DNA of 64,000 nucleotides. It comes from an uncultured Dysgonomonas sp. (lineage in GTDB: Bacteria; Bacteroidota; Bacteroidia; Bacteroidales; Dysgonomonadaceae). The notes under the pieces were generated by a model. The model had not been told where the DNA came from, did not search any database, and saw only the letters and a list, made by a program, of their open reading frames with translations. This document shows, piece after piece, positions 46,931-55,611 of the stretch; positions within the stretch are counted from its first letter, which is position 1; each line of letters begins with the position of its first letter. Position numbers and translations under genes: made by a program. Where the stretch lies: positions 162,187-226,186 of the forward strand of contig NZ_CAKUOF010000006.1 in NCBI RefSeq assembly GCF_934668725.1. Direction: 5' to 3'.

Positions 46931-49911
46931 TGAGGAAAGGGATCATTTTTAGTTTTGTGGCATGTATGTTTCTTTCGGTTTTTTCTTCTTTTTCAAAAGA
47001 CCGTATAGAACCTTTGATGATGAAAAATGCAGACAAGCTGAAAATGCGACAATGGGTTGACTCTGTTTATAACCAGATGTCATTAGATGAACGCATCGGG
47101 CAGTTGATTATTATTCATGTAAATGGAGATAATGGTGCAGCCAATCGTCAGAAATTGGTCAGTTTAGTTAAAGACCAGCATGTCGGAGGTGTTTTGTTTT
47201 CAAAAGGAACACCTGAGAATCAGGCAAGGCTGACTAATTTAGCTCAAGAGAATGCCCGTGTGCCATTGCTCATGACTTTTGATGGGGAATGGGGTTTGTC
47301 GATGCGTTTGGATAATACGACCCGTTTCCCTAAAAATATGATGCTGGGTGCTGTCAAAAATGATTCTCTTATTTATTATTATGGAAGAGAGGTTGCCCGT
47401 CAATGCCGATTGACAGGTATACAGGTTAATTTTGCACCTGATATAGACGTGAATAGTAACCCGTCTAACCCGGTGATTGGAATACGTTCTTTTGGTGAAG
47501 ATCCGAAGCGTGTAGCTAAACTGGGTGTAGCTTATGCCCGTGGGCTTGAAGCCGGAAAAGTATTGGCTGTAGCTAAACATTTCCCCGGTCATGGTGATAC
47601 TTCTACTGATTCTCATAAGGTACTTCCCTTGATAGAGCATGACAGAGAACGATTGGATGATGTGGAATTGGTGCCTTTCAAAAAATATATTGATGCAGGC
47701 TTAGCAGGTATAATGACCGGACACTTAAATATCCCTGCTTTAGATAATACAGGTGTTCCAAGCTCATTGTCAAAAACTATTGTGACAGATTTGTTGCAGA
47801 ACGAATTGGGTTTTGGTGGTCTTATATTTACCGATGGGCTTGCGATGAAGGGTGTATCTGTAGAAAAAGATATGAGTGTAAGAGCTATCCTCGCTGGTAA
47901 TGACCTATTACTGGGACCTGTAAATGCAAAGAATGAATATGAGGCTTTAAAGACGGCTGTGGCCGATGGTATACTGAGCGATTCACTGATAAATGTGAGA
48001 TGCCGTAAGATACTTGAATATAAATATATATTAGGATTAAATAAATTAAAACCGGTTGATGTTGATAATCTTTCAGCTCGGTTAAATATACCTTATGCAG
48101 AATGGCTTTGTCGGAAATTGAACGAAGAAGCAATCACCTTGTTGAAAAATGAAGACAAGATTGTTCCTTTAAAATCTTTGGATAAAAAGAAGATTGCTGC
48201 AATCTCTTTAGGTGCACCGCATAACAGCCCCTTTCAGATGACATTGAAGTTATACGGTGATGTTACCTGCTTTAATGCTATGAGTATTGCCGAATTGAAG
48301 AAACTGCAACCTGAGTTGAGCCAGTATAATACCATATTGGTTTCGGTTCATTCTAACAGAGTCTTTTCTAGTAACGATATACAAAGTATAGTAGAAGGTA
48401 AAAACAGTGTGATAACATTCTTTACATCTCCTTATAGTATGTCTCGATTCAATGCTGTAATAAAAAATACGGATGCTGTTGTTTTAGCTTACGAAAATAC
48501 GCCGTTTGCTCAGGAATATGCAGCCCAAGCAATTTTTGGAGGAACTAATATATCCGGGAAATTACCTGTGACTGTAAGAGGACTGTATGATATCGGAGAT
48601 GGTTTGGAAACCGAGAAGACAAGACTGGCATATAATTTACCTGAGGAGGTTGGTATAAAATCGTCGGATTTAGATCAAATACAAGAAATAGTAAAAGAGG
48701 GTATTGCTGAGCAAGCTTTTCCGGGTTGTCAGGTCTTGATAGCTAAAGATGGAGTAGTTATTTATAATAAATCATTCGGATCGTTTGAATATAACCAAGC
48801 TCAAGCGGTGACAAATGACGATTTGTATGACCTGGCTTCGATGTCCAAGGCTTCAGGAACTATTCCTGCAATAATGAAATTGTATGATGAGAAAAAAATA
48901 ACCCTTCAATCTCCATTGAGTAAATATGTTCCACAATTAAGAAACACCGATAAAGAGAATTTGACGATTCGGCAAGCATTGTTTCATGAAACAGGGCTAC
49001 CTGCTATTATCCAGTATTATATGCCTGCTATAGATACTGATAGTTATGAAGGAAGATTGATTAGCTATAAGCAATTGGATTCTTATCCGGCTCTTATCGA
49101 TAATGGTGCTTGGGCAAGAACAGACTTTAAGTATAAGTCAACCTTGATTTCGGATGTGCCTAAACCCGGTTTTTCAAAAAGGGTTTCAGAGAACTTATAT
49201 ATTAGTGATAGTTATCAAGATACAATTCTGAACCGTATTGCAGAAAGTAAGTTAAGACCTAATAAATCCTATCTTTATAGTTGTTTAAATTTTATGCTTC
49301 TCAAAGAAGTGGTCGAACGAGTGAGTGATAGTGATCTGAATACATTCCTGCAAAAGAATTTTTATCGTAAGTTGGGAGCAGTAACAACTACATATAACCC
49401 ATTGACGAAGTTTGATAAGAATATGATTGTACCTACTGAACAGGACGACTTTCTCAGAAAACAGTTGTTGCAAGGTTATGTACATGATGAGGGTGCTGCT
49501 TTTTTAGGAGGAATATCGGGTAATGCCGGATTATTTTCTAATGCGAATGATTTGGCTAAGCTTTATCAAATGTGGCTCAATTTGGGAACTTATGGTGGTG
49601 AAAAATATTTAAGCAAGGAAACGGTTCGTTTGTTTACAACAGCAAAAAGTGCCAACAGTAGGAGAGGGTTAGGCTTCGATAAACCCGATCCCCGGAATAA
49701 CCGTTCTAGTCCAACGGCTCCACAAGCTCCGATAAGTGTGTATGGACATACGGGTTTTACCGGAACTTGTTTTTGGATAGATCCAGACAATAATATGATC
49801 TATATCTTCTTGTCTAACAGGGTGAACCCCTCTCGTACGCACAAAAAACTGATGACTTTGAACATTCGTCCGCGTATACAATCGGTAATATATAATGCAA
49901 TGAATAAGTAA
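46930..49911 (+). CDS. GH3 beta-N-acetylhexosaminidase-like / beta-lactamase-fold fusion
   Basis: 993 aa, secreted (signal IFSFVACMFLSVFSSF). Residues about 40-370 are a family 3 glycosidase of NagZ type: KHFPGHGDTSTDSH holds the His/Asp pair (about 215-228) and GLIFTDGLAMKGV the nucleophile Asp (about 304). A GH3 C-terminal-like alpha/beta domain follows (about 390-560). Residues about 590-990 are a class C beta-lactamase/esterase-like serine hydrolase with SMSK (SxxK, about 638), YSCLN (YxN-like, about 780) and HTG in place of KTG (about 939). The fusion suggests work on cell-wall fragments (GlcNAc removal plus peptide or ester cleavage); this is inferred from the domains. It is translationally coupled to the nucleotidase gene. 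Confidence 0.93.
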   Translation: MRKGIIFSFVACMFLSVFSSFSKDRIEPLMMKNADKLKMRQWVDSVYNQMSLDERIGQLIIIHVNGDNGAANRQKLVSLVKDQHVGGVLFSKGTPENQARLTNLAQENARVPLLMTFDGEWGLSMRLDNTTRFPKNMMLGAVKNDSLIYYYGREVARQCRLTGIQVNFAPDIDVNSNPSNPVIGIRSFGEDPKRVAKLGVAYARGLEAGKVLAVAKHFPGHGDTSTDSHKVLPLIEHDRERLDDVELVPFKKYIDAGLAGIMTGHLNIPALDNTGVPSSLSKTIVTDLLQNELGFGGLIFTDGLAMKGVSVEKDMSVRAILAGNDLLLGPVNAKNEYEALKTAVADGILSDSLINVRCRKILEYKYILGLNKLKPVDVDNLSARLNIPYAEWLCRKLNEEAITLLKNEDKIVPLKSLDKKKIAAISLGAPHNSPFQMTLKLYGDVTCFNAMSIAELKKLQPELSQYNTILVSVHSNRVFSSNDIQSIVEGKNSVITFFTSPYSMSRFNAVIKNTDAVVLAYENTPFAQEYAAQAIFGGTNISGKLPVTVRGLYDIGDGLETEKTRLAYNLPEEVGIKSSDLDQIQEIVKEGIAEQAFPGCQVLIAKDGVVIYNKSFGSFEYNQAQAVTNDDLYDLASMSKASGTIPAIMKLYDEKKITLQSPLSKYVPQLRNTDKENLTIRQALFHETGLPAIIQYYMPAIDTDSYEGRLISYKQLDSYPALIDNGAWARTDFKYKSTLISDVPKPGFSKRVSENLYISDSYQDTILNRIAESKLRPNKSYLYSCLNFMLLKEVVERVSDSDLNTFLQKNFYRKLGAVTTTYNPLTKFDKNMIVPTEQDDFLRKQLLQGYVHDEGAAFLGGISGNAGLFSNANDLAKLYQMWLNLGTYGGEKYLSKETVRLFTTAKSANSRRGLGFDKPDPRNNRSSPTAPQAPISVYGHTGFTGTCFWIDPDNNMIYIFLSNRVNPSRTHKKLMTLNIRPRIQSVIYNAMNK

Positions 49912-49927
49912 AAAAAGTGCGGTAGCA

Positions 49928-49958
49928 CTTGCAGATATAGAAAATTGTTTTACCTTTG
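49928..49958 (+). promoter_or_regulatory. Complete Bacteroidota promoter of tRNA-Phe (TTG-N19-TACCTTTG)
   Basis: CTTG at 49928-49931 and TACCTTTG at 49951-49958 with 19 bases between, about 19 bases before the tRNA. It starts right after the stop codon of the GH3 fusion gene. Confidence 0.75.
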
Positions 49959-49976
49959 CACACGCAATGCGATAAT

Positions 49977-50049
<73 letters not shown>

Positions 50050-50056
50050 CTTTTTT

Positions 50057-50093
50057 AAAAGTCAAATATCTAAAATACAGATGTTTGACTTTT
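50057..50093 (+). terminator. Rho-independent terminator after tRNA-Phe
   Basis: A 15-bp stem with one G-T pair (AAAAGTCAAATATCT / AGATGTTTGACTTTT) and a 7-base loop, followed by a T-run. Confidence 0.85.
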
Positions 50094-50483
50094 TTATTTT
50101 GAAAATAGTGCAAGGAGTGTGCAGTAATTGAGAATTTGTTATTTATGTATATTATACTTAGCCTATTTCTCAAAAAATGTATACGGAGAACAAGGATGCT
50201 TATAAGCGATCTTTTATCTAATATGAAAAATGGTATTTAAGGAGGTTTTTTATAAGAGTAAAAGGGTGCTAATTATTTTGCTCGGTCACATAGACAATTA
50301 AAACGGACAATTTTTCTATATTCATTTATATAATCACTGAGAGGCTGTATTCAAGATACTGACTGACGATAAGTAGTGTTCGGTGTTTAATGTATCGTTT
50401 ATTAGATTATTAGCTGTAGTGATGTTTACTTCAACAAAGATTATATATGCTTCAATGAAAATAGTAAATTAAAATAAATAATA
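50094..50483. other. 390-bp region after tRNA-Phe, no gene seen
   Basis: AT-rich and without a convincing reading frame, promoter or RNA fold. It lies between the tRNA, a common integration point, and the degenerate toxin/immunity island. No repeat of the tRNA 3' end was found in it by eye. Confidence 0.4.
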
Positions 50484-50900
50484 ATGGATCAGAGTACCAA
50501 GACAGCATGGGTTATTTTGAGTATGACTCTTATTTTTCTAACTTTATTATATATGTTTTTTCATTATCTACGAAAAGATTCTGAGAGAAAAATTGCAAAT
50601 AATCTAGGATACTCAATAGGTGTACTCAAAAATATAACTACTGCAGGAACACCTATGAGTATAGAGGTGTATTTTGATTTTGAAGCCAATAGTAGAACTT
50701 ATAACGGAATGAAAGATAGCGGAAAGACGATAGGATATAAAGCGGCTGTCATAGGAAATCAATATTTAATGATCTACGATACACTAAACCCTGAAAATTG
50801 CCAGATACTATTTGACTATCCTATAAAGGATAGCTCCGATTTTATTCGTTATTTGGAAGAGTTTAAAACTAAGCCATTGGATATGAATAGATATTTTTAA
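50484..50900 (+). CDS. Membrane-anchored protein, possible orphan immunity protein (copy A)
   Basis: 138 aa: one N-terminal membrane helix (AWVILSMTLIFLTLLYMFF, about 9-27), then a small beta-rich domain. Its last 43 residues from IYDTLNPENCQIL to the end are identical to copy B (51571-51987) apart from one residue (MNRYF/MSRYF). The N-terminal two thirds are only distantly similar but align over the whole length (GYSIG/GYAIG, FDFEANSRT/FDAKNKRF). I recognise no named family. The association with a ruined Rhs-type carrier makes a toxin-immunity role plausible but unproven. Confidence 0.65.
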   Translation: MDQSTKTAWVILSMTLIFLTLLYMFFHYLRKDSERKIANNLGYSIGVLKNITTAGTPMSIEVYFDFEANSRTYNGMKDSGKTIGYKAAVIGNQYLMIYDTLNPENCQILFDYPIKDSSDFIRYLEEFKTKPLDMNRYF

Positions 50901-51046
50901 ATGCAAAAAATGCATCGAAAAAGATTGACAAAGTATAATTATATCTAAGAATATATATAAGCCGTAGGGAAATCTACGGTTTATACTTTTCTTGAGATGG
51001 TGGTCTGGAGAAGGGAGCAATGAAATATTTCTGTAATGGTACTCTA
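50770..51046 (+). repeat. Direct repeat copy 1 (277 bp)
   Basis: It runs from TGATCTACGATACACT, inside the 3' end of hypothetical gene A, through its stop codon and the hairpin to GGTACTCTA. It matches 51857-52136 with a few substitutions and small gaps; the coding part is almost identical. The offset between copies is about 1,087 bp. Confidence 0.9.
50956..50985 (+). terminator. Hairpin after gene A (within repeat copy 1)
   Basis: A 12-bp stem with one G-T pair (TATAAGCCGTAG / CTACGGTTTATA), loop GGAAAT, followed by CTTTTCTT. It ends 85 bases past the stop codon of gene A. Confidence 0.6.
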
Positions 51047-51050
51047 TTCA

Positions 51051-51525
51051 GTAAATCGACGAATAACAGCTTTTATCTACAATGGAAATCAGGTGAAAAT
51101 GATAACTCAACGGGATGATACGACGGAATTGGAGAGTTATTATATAAGATACACAGTCAATTTAATTGGTAATGCGATTGCTGGAAATGTAAACTCTTGG
51201 GGATAAGGATTCTCATATTTCGGTGTTGGCGGAGCAGATGGTATAGCAACCATATATGTTGGTCCTATTGTTTGAGGAGCTATTGTAGCTGGAAGAAACT
51301 ATATTGTTCAACAATCTTTTGATATAAGATTCAATAATATTTCGTGGAATGAAGTCGGTAATAGAGCCTTTATGGGGGGAATTACAGACCTTGTATCTTG
51401 CTGGTGTTGCTCCTTTTTTGAGGGTACTTTAATTCAGCTTTTAGCGGTATTGCCTCTCTTGTTATAAGACAAGGTTTAATACGAGGATCTTTGGGTAAGA
51501 TAAAGGAGGCTCAGATAGACCTTTA
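51051..51525 (+). pseudogene. Remnant of an Rhs/polymorphic-toxin carrier gene
   Basis: No intact frame, but joining frames across stops and shifts gives an Rhs-like tail: VNRRITAFIYNGNQVKMI, then GNAIAGNVNSWG-stop-GFSYFGVGGADGIATIYVG-stop-GAIVAGRNYIV, FNNISWNEVGNRAFMGGI, and in another frame NSAFSGIASLVIRQGLIRGS. Glycine/alanine-rich stretches like YFGVGGA are typical of the segment between an Rhs core and its variable toxin tip in Bacteroidota. The toxin tip itself is not seen, and the remnant ends about 45 bases before gene B. At least two stops and one frameshift are visible. The family match is by pattern only. Confidence 0.55.
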
Positions 51526-51570
51526 AGGGAAAAGGATATTTGGAATAAACTTGATAGAAGATATTAATTT

Positions 51571-51987
51571 ATGGAAGAGGATAAAAGAAAATCATTACTT
51601 TTTTTTATAGGTCTATTTGCTATAATAGGTCTATTAGCATTGATGATTATCTGGGGTAGGAAGTCTGTAGGCCAGCAAATCGAGAGAAATACTGGCTATG
51701 CTATCGGTACTTATCAATATATGTCGGGATTACCAACTAAAGGAGGAACATACCTTTTTATCTCTTTTGATGCTAAAAATAAGAGGTTTGAGAATATTAC
51801 CATAAAAGGTAAGTTGACAAGCAATACAAAAGCACTAAAAGGAGATCTTTTCTTAGTGATCTACGATACACTGAACCCTGAAAATTGCCAGATACTATTT
51901 GACTATCCTATAAAGGATAGCTCCGATTTTATTCGTTATTTGGAAGAGTTTAAAACTAAGCCATTGGATATGAGTAGATATTTTTAA
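51571..51987 (+). CDS. Membrane-anchored protein, possible orphan immunity protein (copy B)
   Basis: 138 aa, paralogue of copy A. One membrane helix near the N-terminus (LLFFIGLFAIIGLLALMIIW, about 9-28), a middle domain that differs from A, and a 3' end nearly identical to A at the DNA level. It begins about 45 bases after the degenerate Rhs-like carrier, the place where an immunity gene normally follows its toxin. Equal length and conserved frame in both copies suggest they have stayed under selection or were duplicated recently. Function unproven. Confidence 0.65.
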   Translation: MEEDKRKSLLFFIGLFAIIGLLALMIIWGRKSVGQQIERNTGYAIGTYQYMSGLPTKGGTYLFISFDAKNKRFENITIKGKLTSNTKALKGDLFLVIYDTLNPENCQILFDYPIKDSSDFIRYLEEFKTKPLDMSRYF

Positions 51988-52136
51988 ATGCAAACAATGT
52001 ATTGAGAAATATTGGCAAAGTATAATTATATCTAAGAATATGTATAAGCCGTAGGGAAATCTACGGCTTATACTTTTTTTGAGATGGTGGTCTCTGAAGA
52101 AGGGAGCAATGAAATAATTTCTGAAATGGTGCTCTA
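51857..52136 (+). repeat. Direct repeat copy 2 (280 bp)
   Basis: Partner of 50770-51046. It starts in the 3' end of gene B and ends in GGTGCTCTA, right where the broken epimerase region begins. The two copies bracket the Rhs-like remnant and gene B. Confidence 0.9.
52042..52073 (+). terminator. Rho-independent terminator after gene B (within repeat copy 2)
   Basis: A perfect 13-bp stem (GTATAAGCCGTAG / CTACGGCTTATAC), 6-base loop, then seven T. It is better preserved than the same hairpin in copy 1. Confidence 0.8.
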
Positions 52137-52241
52137 AGGGTTTTCGCAGAAGTGCTATTGCTTTTAATAATACGCCCAGATTTACTGACGCCTGTTAAAA
52201 CAGAACCGTTAGGTTTTCAATTAGCAAATTTGCCTTAATCA

Positions 52242-52898
52242 TTGAGAAATCCGAATCTATCCAATGCTGAATTCGTTCAAATAGTAGGTGAGAAAGCAAC
52301 AATGAATTTACAGAAAAAGAAAAACGGTGCAGAGCAGTTGGCTTTTAAATTAGCCGCTAAGCATAATATTGAATTAGTTTCAGTCATGCCGAGTGCTATG
52401 ATTGGTAGTGTTATCGAAGATCGGTTAAGTAATTCTTGTATGATTTTACGTTCGGTTTTAAACAACGAACTTTCGGTAGAAACAAATGTGTCCCTAAACT
52501 GGATAGATGTAAAAGATGTGGCTCATGGGTGTTATTTAGCAGCAAAGAAAGGGCGTAGTGGTGAGCGTTATATCCTGGCAAATGAAAAATGTCTTTCTAT
52601 TACCGAAACTATTTCTATCGCAAATAATCTTATTCCACAATTAAAGTTGAAAAAGCCTGTTCGTGTTCCTAAATTTGTGCTTTACTCTGTAGCTTGGTTT
52701 ATGGAGATGAGGGCAAAAATATCAGGAAACACTCCCGTTTTAACGCCTAAAGAAGTTGGTATGTTTTGGGGATTGATTCAGGACTTTGATATCTCGAAAG
52801 CTAGAATCGAGCTCGGATTTAATCCTAAACCCGGAAAAGTGGCTTTAGAGAATGCCTTAGTTTATATGTGGAATAATAAGGAACGGTTTCTAAATTAA
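52242..52898 (+). pseudogene. NAD-dependent epimerase/dihydroflavonol reductase-like, N-terminus missing
   Basis: 218 aa from a TTG at 52242; an in-frame TAA lies two codons upstream. The remaining part matches the C-terminal two thirds of extended SDR enzymes: NGAEQLAFKLAAKHNIELVSV and MPSAMIGSVIEDRLSN, WIDVKDVAHGCYLA, GERYILANEKCLSITE, and a C-terminal substrate lobe. The Rossmann N-terminus with GxxGxxG and the TSS/YxxxK catalytic part, about 110-120 residues, is missing, so cofactor binding is impossible. The break coincides with the end of direct repeat copy 2, so the rearrangement that built the toxin/immunity island probably removed the 5' half. First internal ATG at 52302. Confidence 0.75.
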
Positions 52899-52905
52899 AG
52901 GTATA

Positions 52906-53310
52906 TCACTCTTTTTGAGGTGGTATGGGTACCTGCTCCGTAAGCATTACTTTTCCACTTTTATCATAATAGGAGCAGTGCATGTCTTTTATATCAACTG
53001 TCCATTTTTCAACTCCCGAAGCAGCCGAATGTTTACAAAAGGTCATATAATTGGTCTGTCCCTGCTGATGAATCGTTAAAGCGTGTTGTAGTCTTTCTGT
53101 ATCGCTTTTTTCGGCGATATGGAGTGTCGCATATTTAGGATCAGAAGTAATCTGAAAGTTATTTTTTCCGGAATACACCGTATGGCCGTTATTCACGTAA
53201 ATAGTATAGCTGGTTACTCCTAAATCTTTTAAATCTTGTATATAACGAGGGAAGTCAGCTCCACTTTTTACTTTGGCATGTATCTCTTCTATTGCATGAA
53301 TTGTAAACAT
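52906..53310 (-). CDS. DUF1398 family protein (YbcV-like)
   Basis: 134 aa, matching the DUF1398/YbcV pattern throughout: MFTIHAIEEIHAKVKSGADF, LGVTSYTIYVNNGHTVY, a middle helix with LHIAEKSDTERLQ, HQQGQTNYMTFCKHSAASGVEKW and a final CSYYDKSG strand. The biochemical role of the family is unknown. It is cytosolic and a single gene, convergent with the broken epimerase (7-bp gap). Confidence 0.85.
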   Translation of the reverse strand: MFTIHAIEEIHAKVKSGADFPRYIQDLKDLGVTSYTIYVNNGHTVYSGKNNFQITSDPKYATLHIAEKSDTERLQHALTIHQQGQTNYMTFCKHSAASGVEKWTVDIKDMHCSYYDKSGKVMLTEQVPIPPQKE

Positions 53311-53480
53311 AATCTTTTCTATTTAGGTTGTCCGTTTTAACTGGTTTACTAAATGAATATTATATCAGTAATTTACTATTAATATAACATTCGGTAGATT
53401 ATCTTTGTTTTTGAATGGGAGACTTCTATATAAGTATATCCGTTAATTAAAACTAATGTCTTGAATAGAGGAGGACGAGC

Positions 53481-54329
53481 CTAAGGTTTCTCAACCTCTT
53501 GATCGTTTGGTAGGTCTGAATTGCTTATTTCCGGAGTATCGGATACTAATAATTCGAGTTCTTTTTCTTTTATGAGCAAGATGCCTTTAACAAATTCTTT
53601 GTCGATGTTTATTTTATTCAAAGCTTCTTCTGCAGCTTTTTGCTGCGATTCTTTTTTTGAATAGCCACGACCTGTTCCCGACTCTAAATCGTAGATATCA
53701 ACAGCTGTATAGAATATTGGATTGTTGTTATTATCCGTAAATGACTCTATGAGCCTGAATTCGATTGGAATTTTATTTTTCTGGCTCCATTCGATTAAGC
53801 GTGATTTGAAATTAACCTCTTGCTGGGCAACGGTATCAATATTCAAATGTTCGACAATGAGTCTTTCATAGACGAATTTTTTTGCAATGCGGTATCCTTG
53901 ATCTAGATAAATAGCTCCGATTAGGGCTTCGAGAGCATTGCCATACATGTGTGTTTTATGATTACCTGTTTTTGCAGAAGATTTGATTAAGCGGTCAAGG
54001 CCTAAATCGAGAGCTAATTTGTTTAGAGTCTCGCGTTGTACGATCTTTGACCTCATATTGGTGAGGAAGCCTTCTTTCTTGTATTCGAATTCTTTAAAAA
54101 CAATATCTGCCACTATTGCATCCAGAATGGCATCTCCTAGAAACTCTAGCCGCTCATTGTTGATCCATCTTCCGTCTTTGAGTTTTATGGATGATGATTT
54201 ATGCAACAATGCTTGTTCATACAATGTTATATTGTACGGGTAAAAATTTAGTATCTTATAAAATGAAACATAAGGCTCTTTCCCTTTTTTAGGAAGAAGC
54301 CTTATATTTCGATATAGTTTCTTAAGCAC
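53481..54329 (-). CDS. rnc: Ribonuclease III
   Basis: 282 aa. The catalytic domain carries the signature ERLEFLGDAILDAIVADIVF, with the metal-binding Glu/Asp residues, and a second set near GNALEALIGAIYLDQG. A double-stranded RNA-binding domain follows (about 165-240; FKSRLIEWSQKNK, GYSKKESQQKAAEEAL). A 40-residue acidic tail (KEKELELLVSDTPEISN) extends past the usual end. Start GTG, directly after the fabF stop (TAA-GTG), and no ATG is available early in the domain. It processes rRNA and other double-stranded RNAs. The acpP-fabF-rnc order is classical. Confidence 0.96.
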   Translation of the reverse strand: MLKKLYRNIRLLPKKGKEPYVSFYKILNFYPYNITLYEQALLHKSSSIKLKDGRWINNERLEFLGDAILDAIVADIVFKEFEYKKEGFLTNMRSKIVQRETLNKLALDLGLDRLIKSSAKTGNHKTHMYGNALEALIGAIYLDQGYRIAKKFVYERLIVEHLNIDTVAQQEVNFKSRLIEWSQKNKIPIEFRLIESFTDNNNNPIFYTAVDIYDLESGTGRGYSKKESQQKAAEEALNKINIDKEFVKGILLIKEKELELLVSDTPEISNSDLPNDQEVEKP

Positions 54330-55592
54330 TTACTTATTAAACTTCTTTACGATTACACATGCATTGTGTCCGCCAAAACCAAATGTGTTTGATAAGGCAG
54401 CTCTGACTTCTCTTTTTTGAGCTTTATTAAACGTCAGATTCAATTTGTAATCGATTTCTGGATCTTCATCACCTTCAGTGAAATTGATCGTTGGAGGTAC
54501 AATGTCGTTTTGTACAGAAAGTACACAGAACAAAGACTCCATTGCTCCGGCAGCACCCAGAAGGTGTCCGGTCATCGATTTGGTTGAACTGATATTCAGT
54601 TTATAAGCCGCGTCGCCAAATACATCTTTGATAGCTTTGATTTCCGAAGGGTCTCCTACTGGTGTAGATGTTCCATGAACATTTACGTAATCGATCTCTT
54701 CGGGTTTCATTTTTGCATCTTCTAGAGCTGCTCTCATTACTATCTTTGCTCCAAGTCCTTCAGGGTGAGATGATGTTAGATGATAAGCATCAGCAGACAT
54801 TCCTCCTCCTACAACTTCTGCATATATTTTAGCTCCTCGAGCCAATGCGTGTTCTAACTCTTCGAAAACAAGACAAGCTGATCCTTCTCCCATTACAAAT
54901 CCATCACGGCTGGCGCTAAATGGACGTGATGCAGTTTGAGGAGAATCGTTTCTTGTCGACAGTGCAGTCATAGCATTAAATCCACCAACAGCTGATTCGC
55001 TGATAGTAGCTTCTGCGCCACCAACTATCATTACATTTGCTTTACCTAAGCGAATAATGTCGAAAGACGAAATTGCACTATGGGTAGATGATGCACAAGC
55101 CGAAACTGTACCGAAGTTAGGTCCGCGAAGACCATGTCTCATTGATATATGACCTGATGCAATATCTGCGATCATTTTAGGTATAAAAAACGGGTTGAAT
55201 TTAGGTCCCATTTCCTTGTTTTGGTAATAGTATCCTACTTCTTCCTCAAATGTTTTTATACCACCGATTCCGGCAGACATAATTACACCAATTTTGTCAC
55301 AATCTTCAGTTTCGAACTTAAGTCCAGAATCAGCGATTGCTTCTTCTGATGCAGCGATAGCCAACTGCGTATATCTGTCGCACTTGCGTGCTTCTTTTCT
55401 GTCAAGATATTTCGTTACGTCAAAATCTTTCACTTCACAGGCAAACTGTGTTTTGAATTTCGACGCATCAAACTGAGTAATGGGTCCAGCTCCACTAACT
55501 CCGTTGATTGCATTGTTCCATGTGGTTTGCACATCGTTGCCCAGCGGTGTTACTGCACCTAAACCCGTTACTACTACTCTTTTTAATTCCAT
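54330..55592 (-). CDS. fabF: Beta-ketoacyl-ACP synthase II
   Basis: 420 aa from the ATG at 55592 (MELKRVVVTGLGAVTPLG); the longer frame from 55631 adds 13 residues that do not belong to the family. Thiolase-fold condensing enzyme with the nucleophile in VSACASSTHS and the two His in NVHGTSTPVGD and KSMTGHLLGAAG, plus the GFGGHN end. It elongates fatty acids, including palmitoleate to vaccenate, in the type II pathway. The acpP gene lies 19 bases upstream and rnc follows without a gap. Confidence 0.97.
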   Translation of the reverse strand: MELKRVVVTGLGAVTPLGNDVQTTWNNAINGVSGAGPITQFDASKFKTQFACEVKDFDVTKYLDRKEARKCDRYTQLAIAASEEAIADSGLKFETEDCDKIGVIMSAGIGGIKTFEEEVGYYYQNKEMGPKFNPFFIPKMIADIASGHISMRHGLRGPNFGTVSACASSTHSAISSFDIIRLGKANVMIVGGAEATISESAVGGFNAMTALSTRNDSPQTASRPFSASRDGFVMGEGSACLVFEELEHALARGAKIYAEVVGGGMSADAYHLTSSHPEGLGAKIVMRAALEDAKMKPEEIDYVNVHGTSTPVGDPSEIKAIKDVFGDAAYKLNISSTKSMTGHLLGAAGAMESLFCVLSVQNDIVPPTINFTEGDEDPEIDYKLNLTFNKAQKREVRAALSNTFGFGGHNACVIVKKFNK

Positions 55593-55611
55593 AAATTGTT
55601 TGTGGAAATTT

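Noticed and set aside
53400..53407. TATCTTTG on the plus strand
   Set aside because: A good -7 match, but there is no -33 box and no rightward gene follows; the next genes (rnc, fabF) run leftward.
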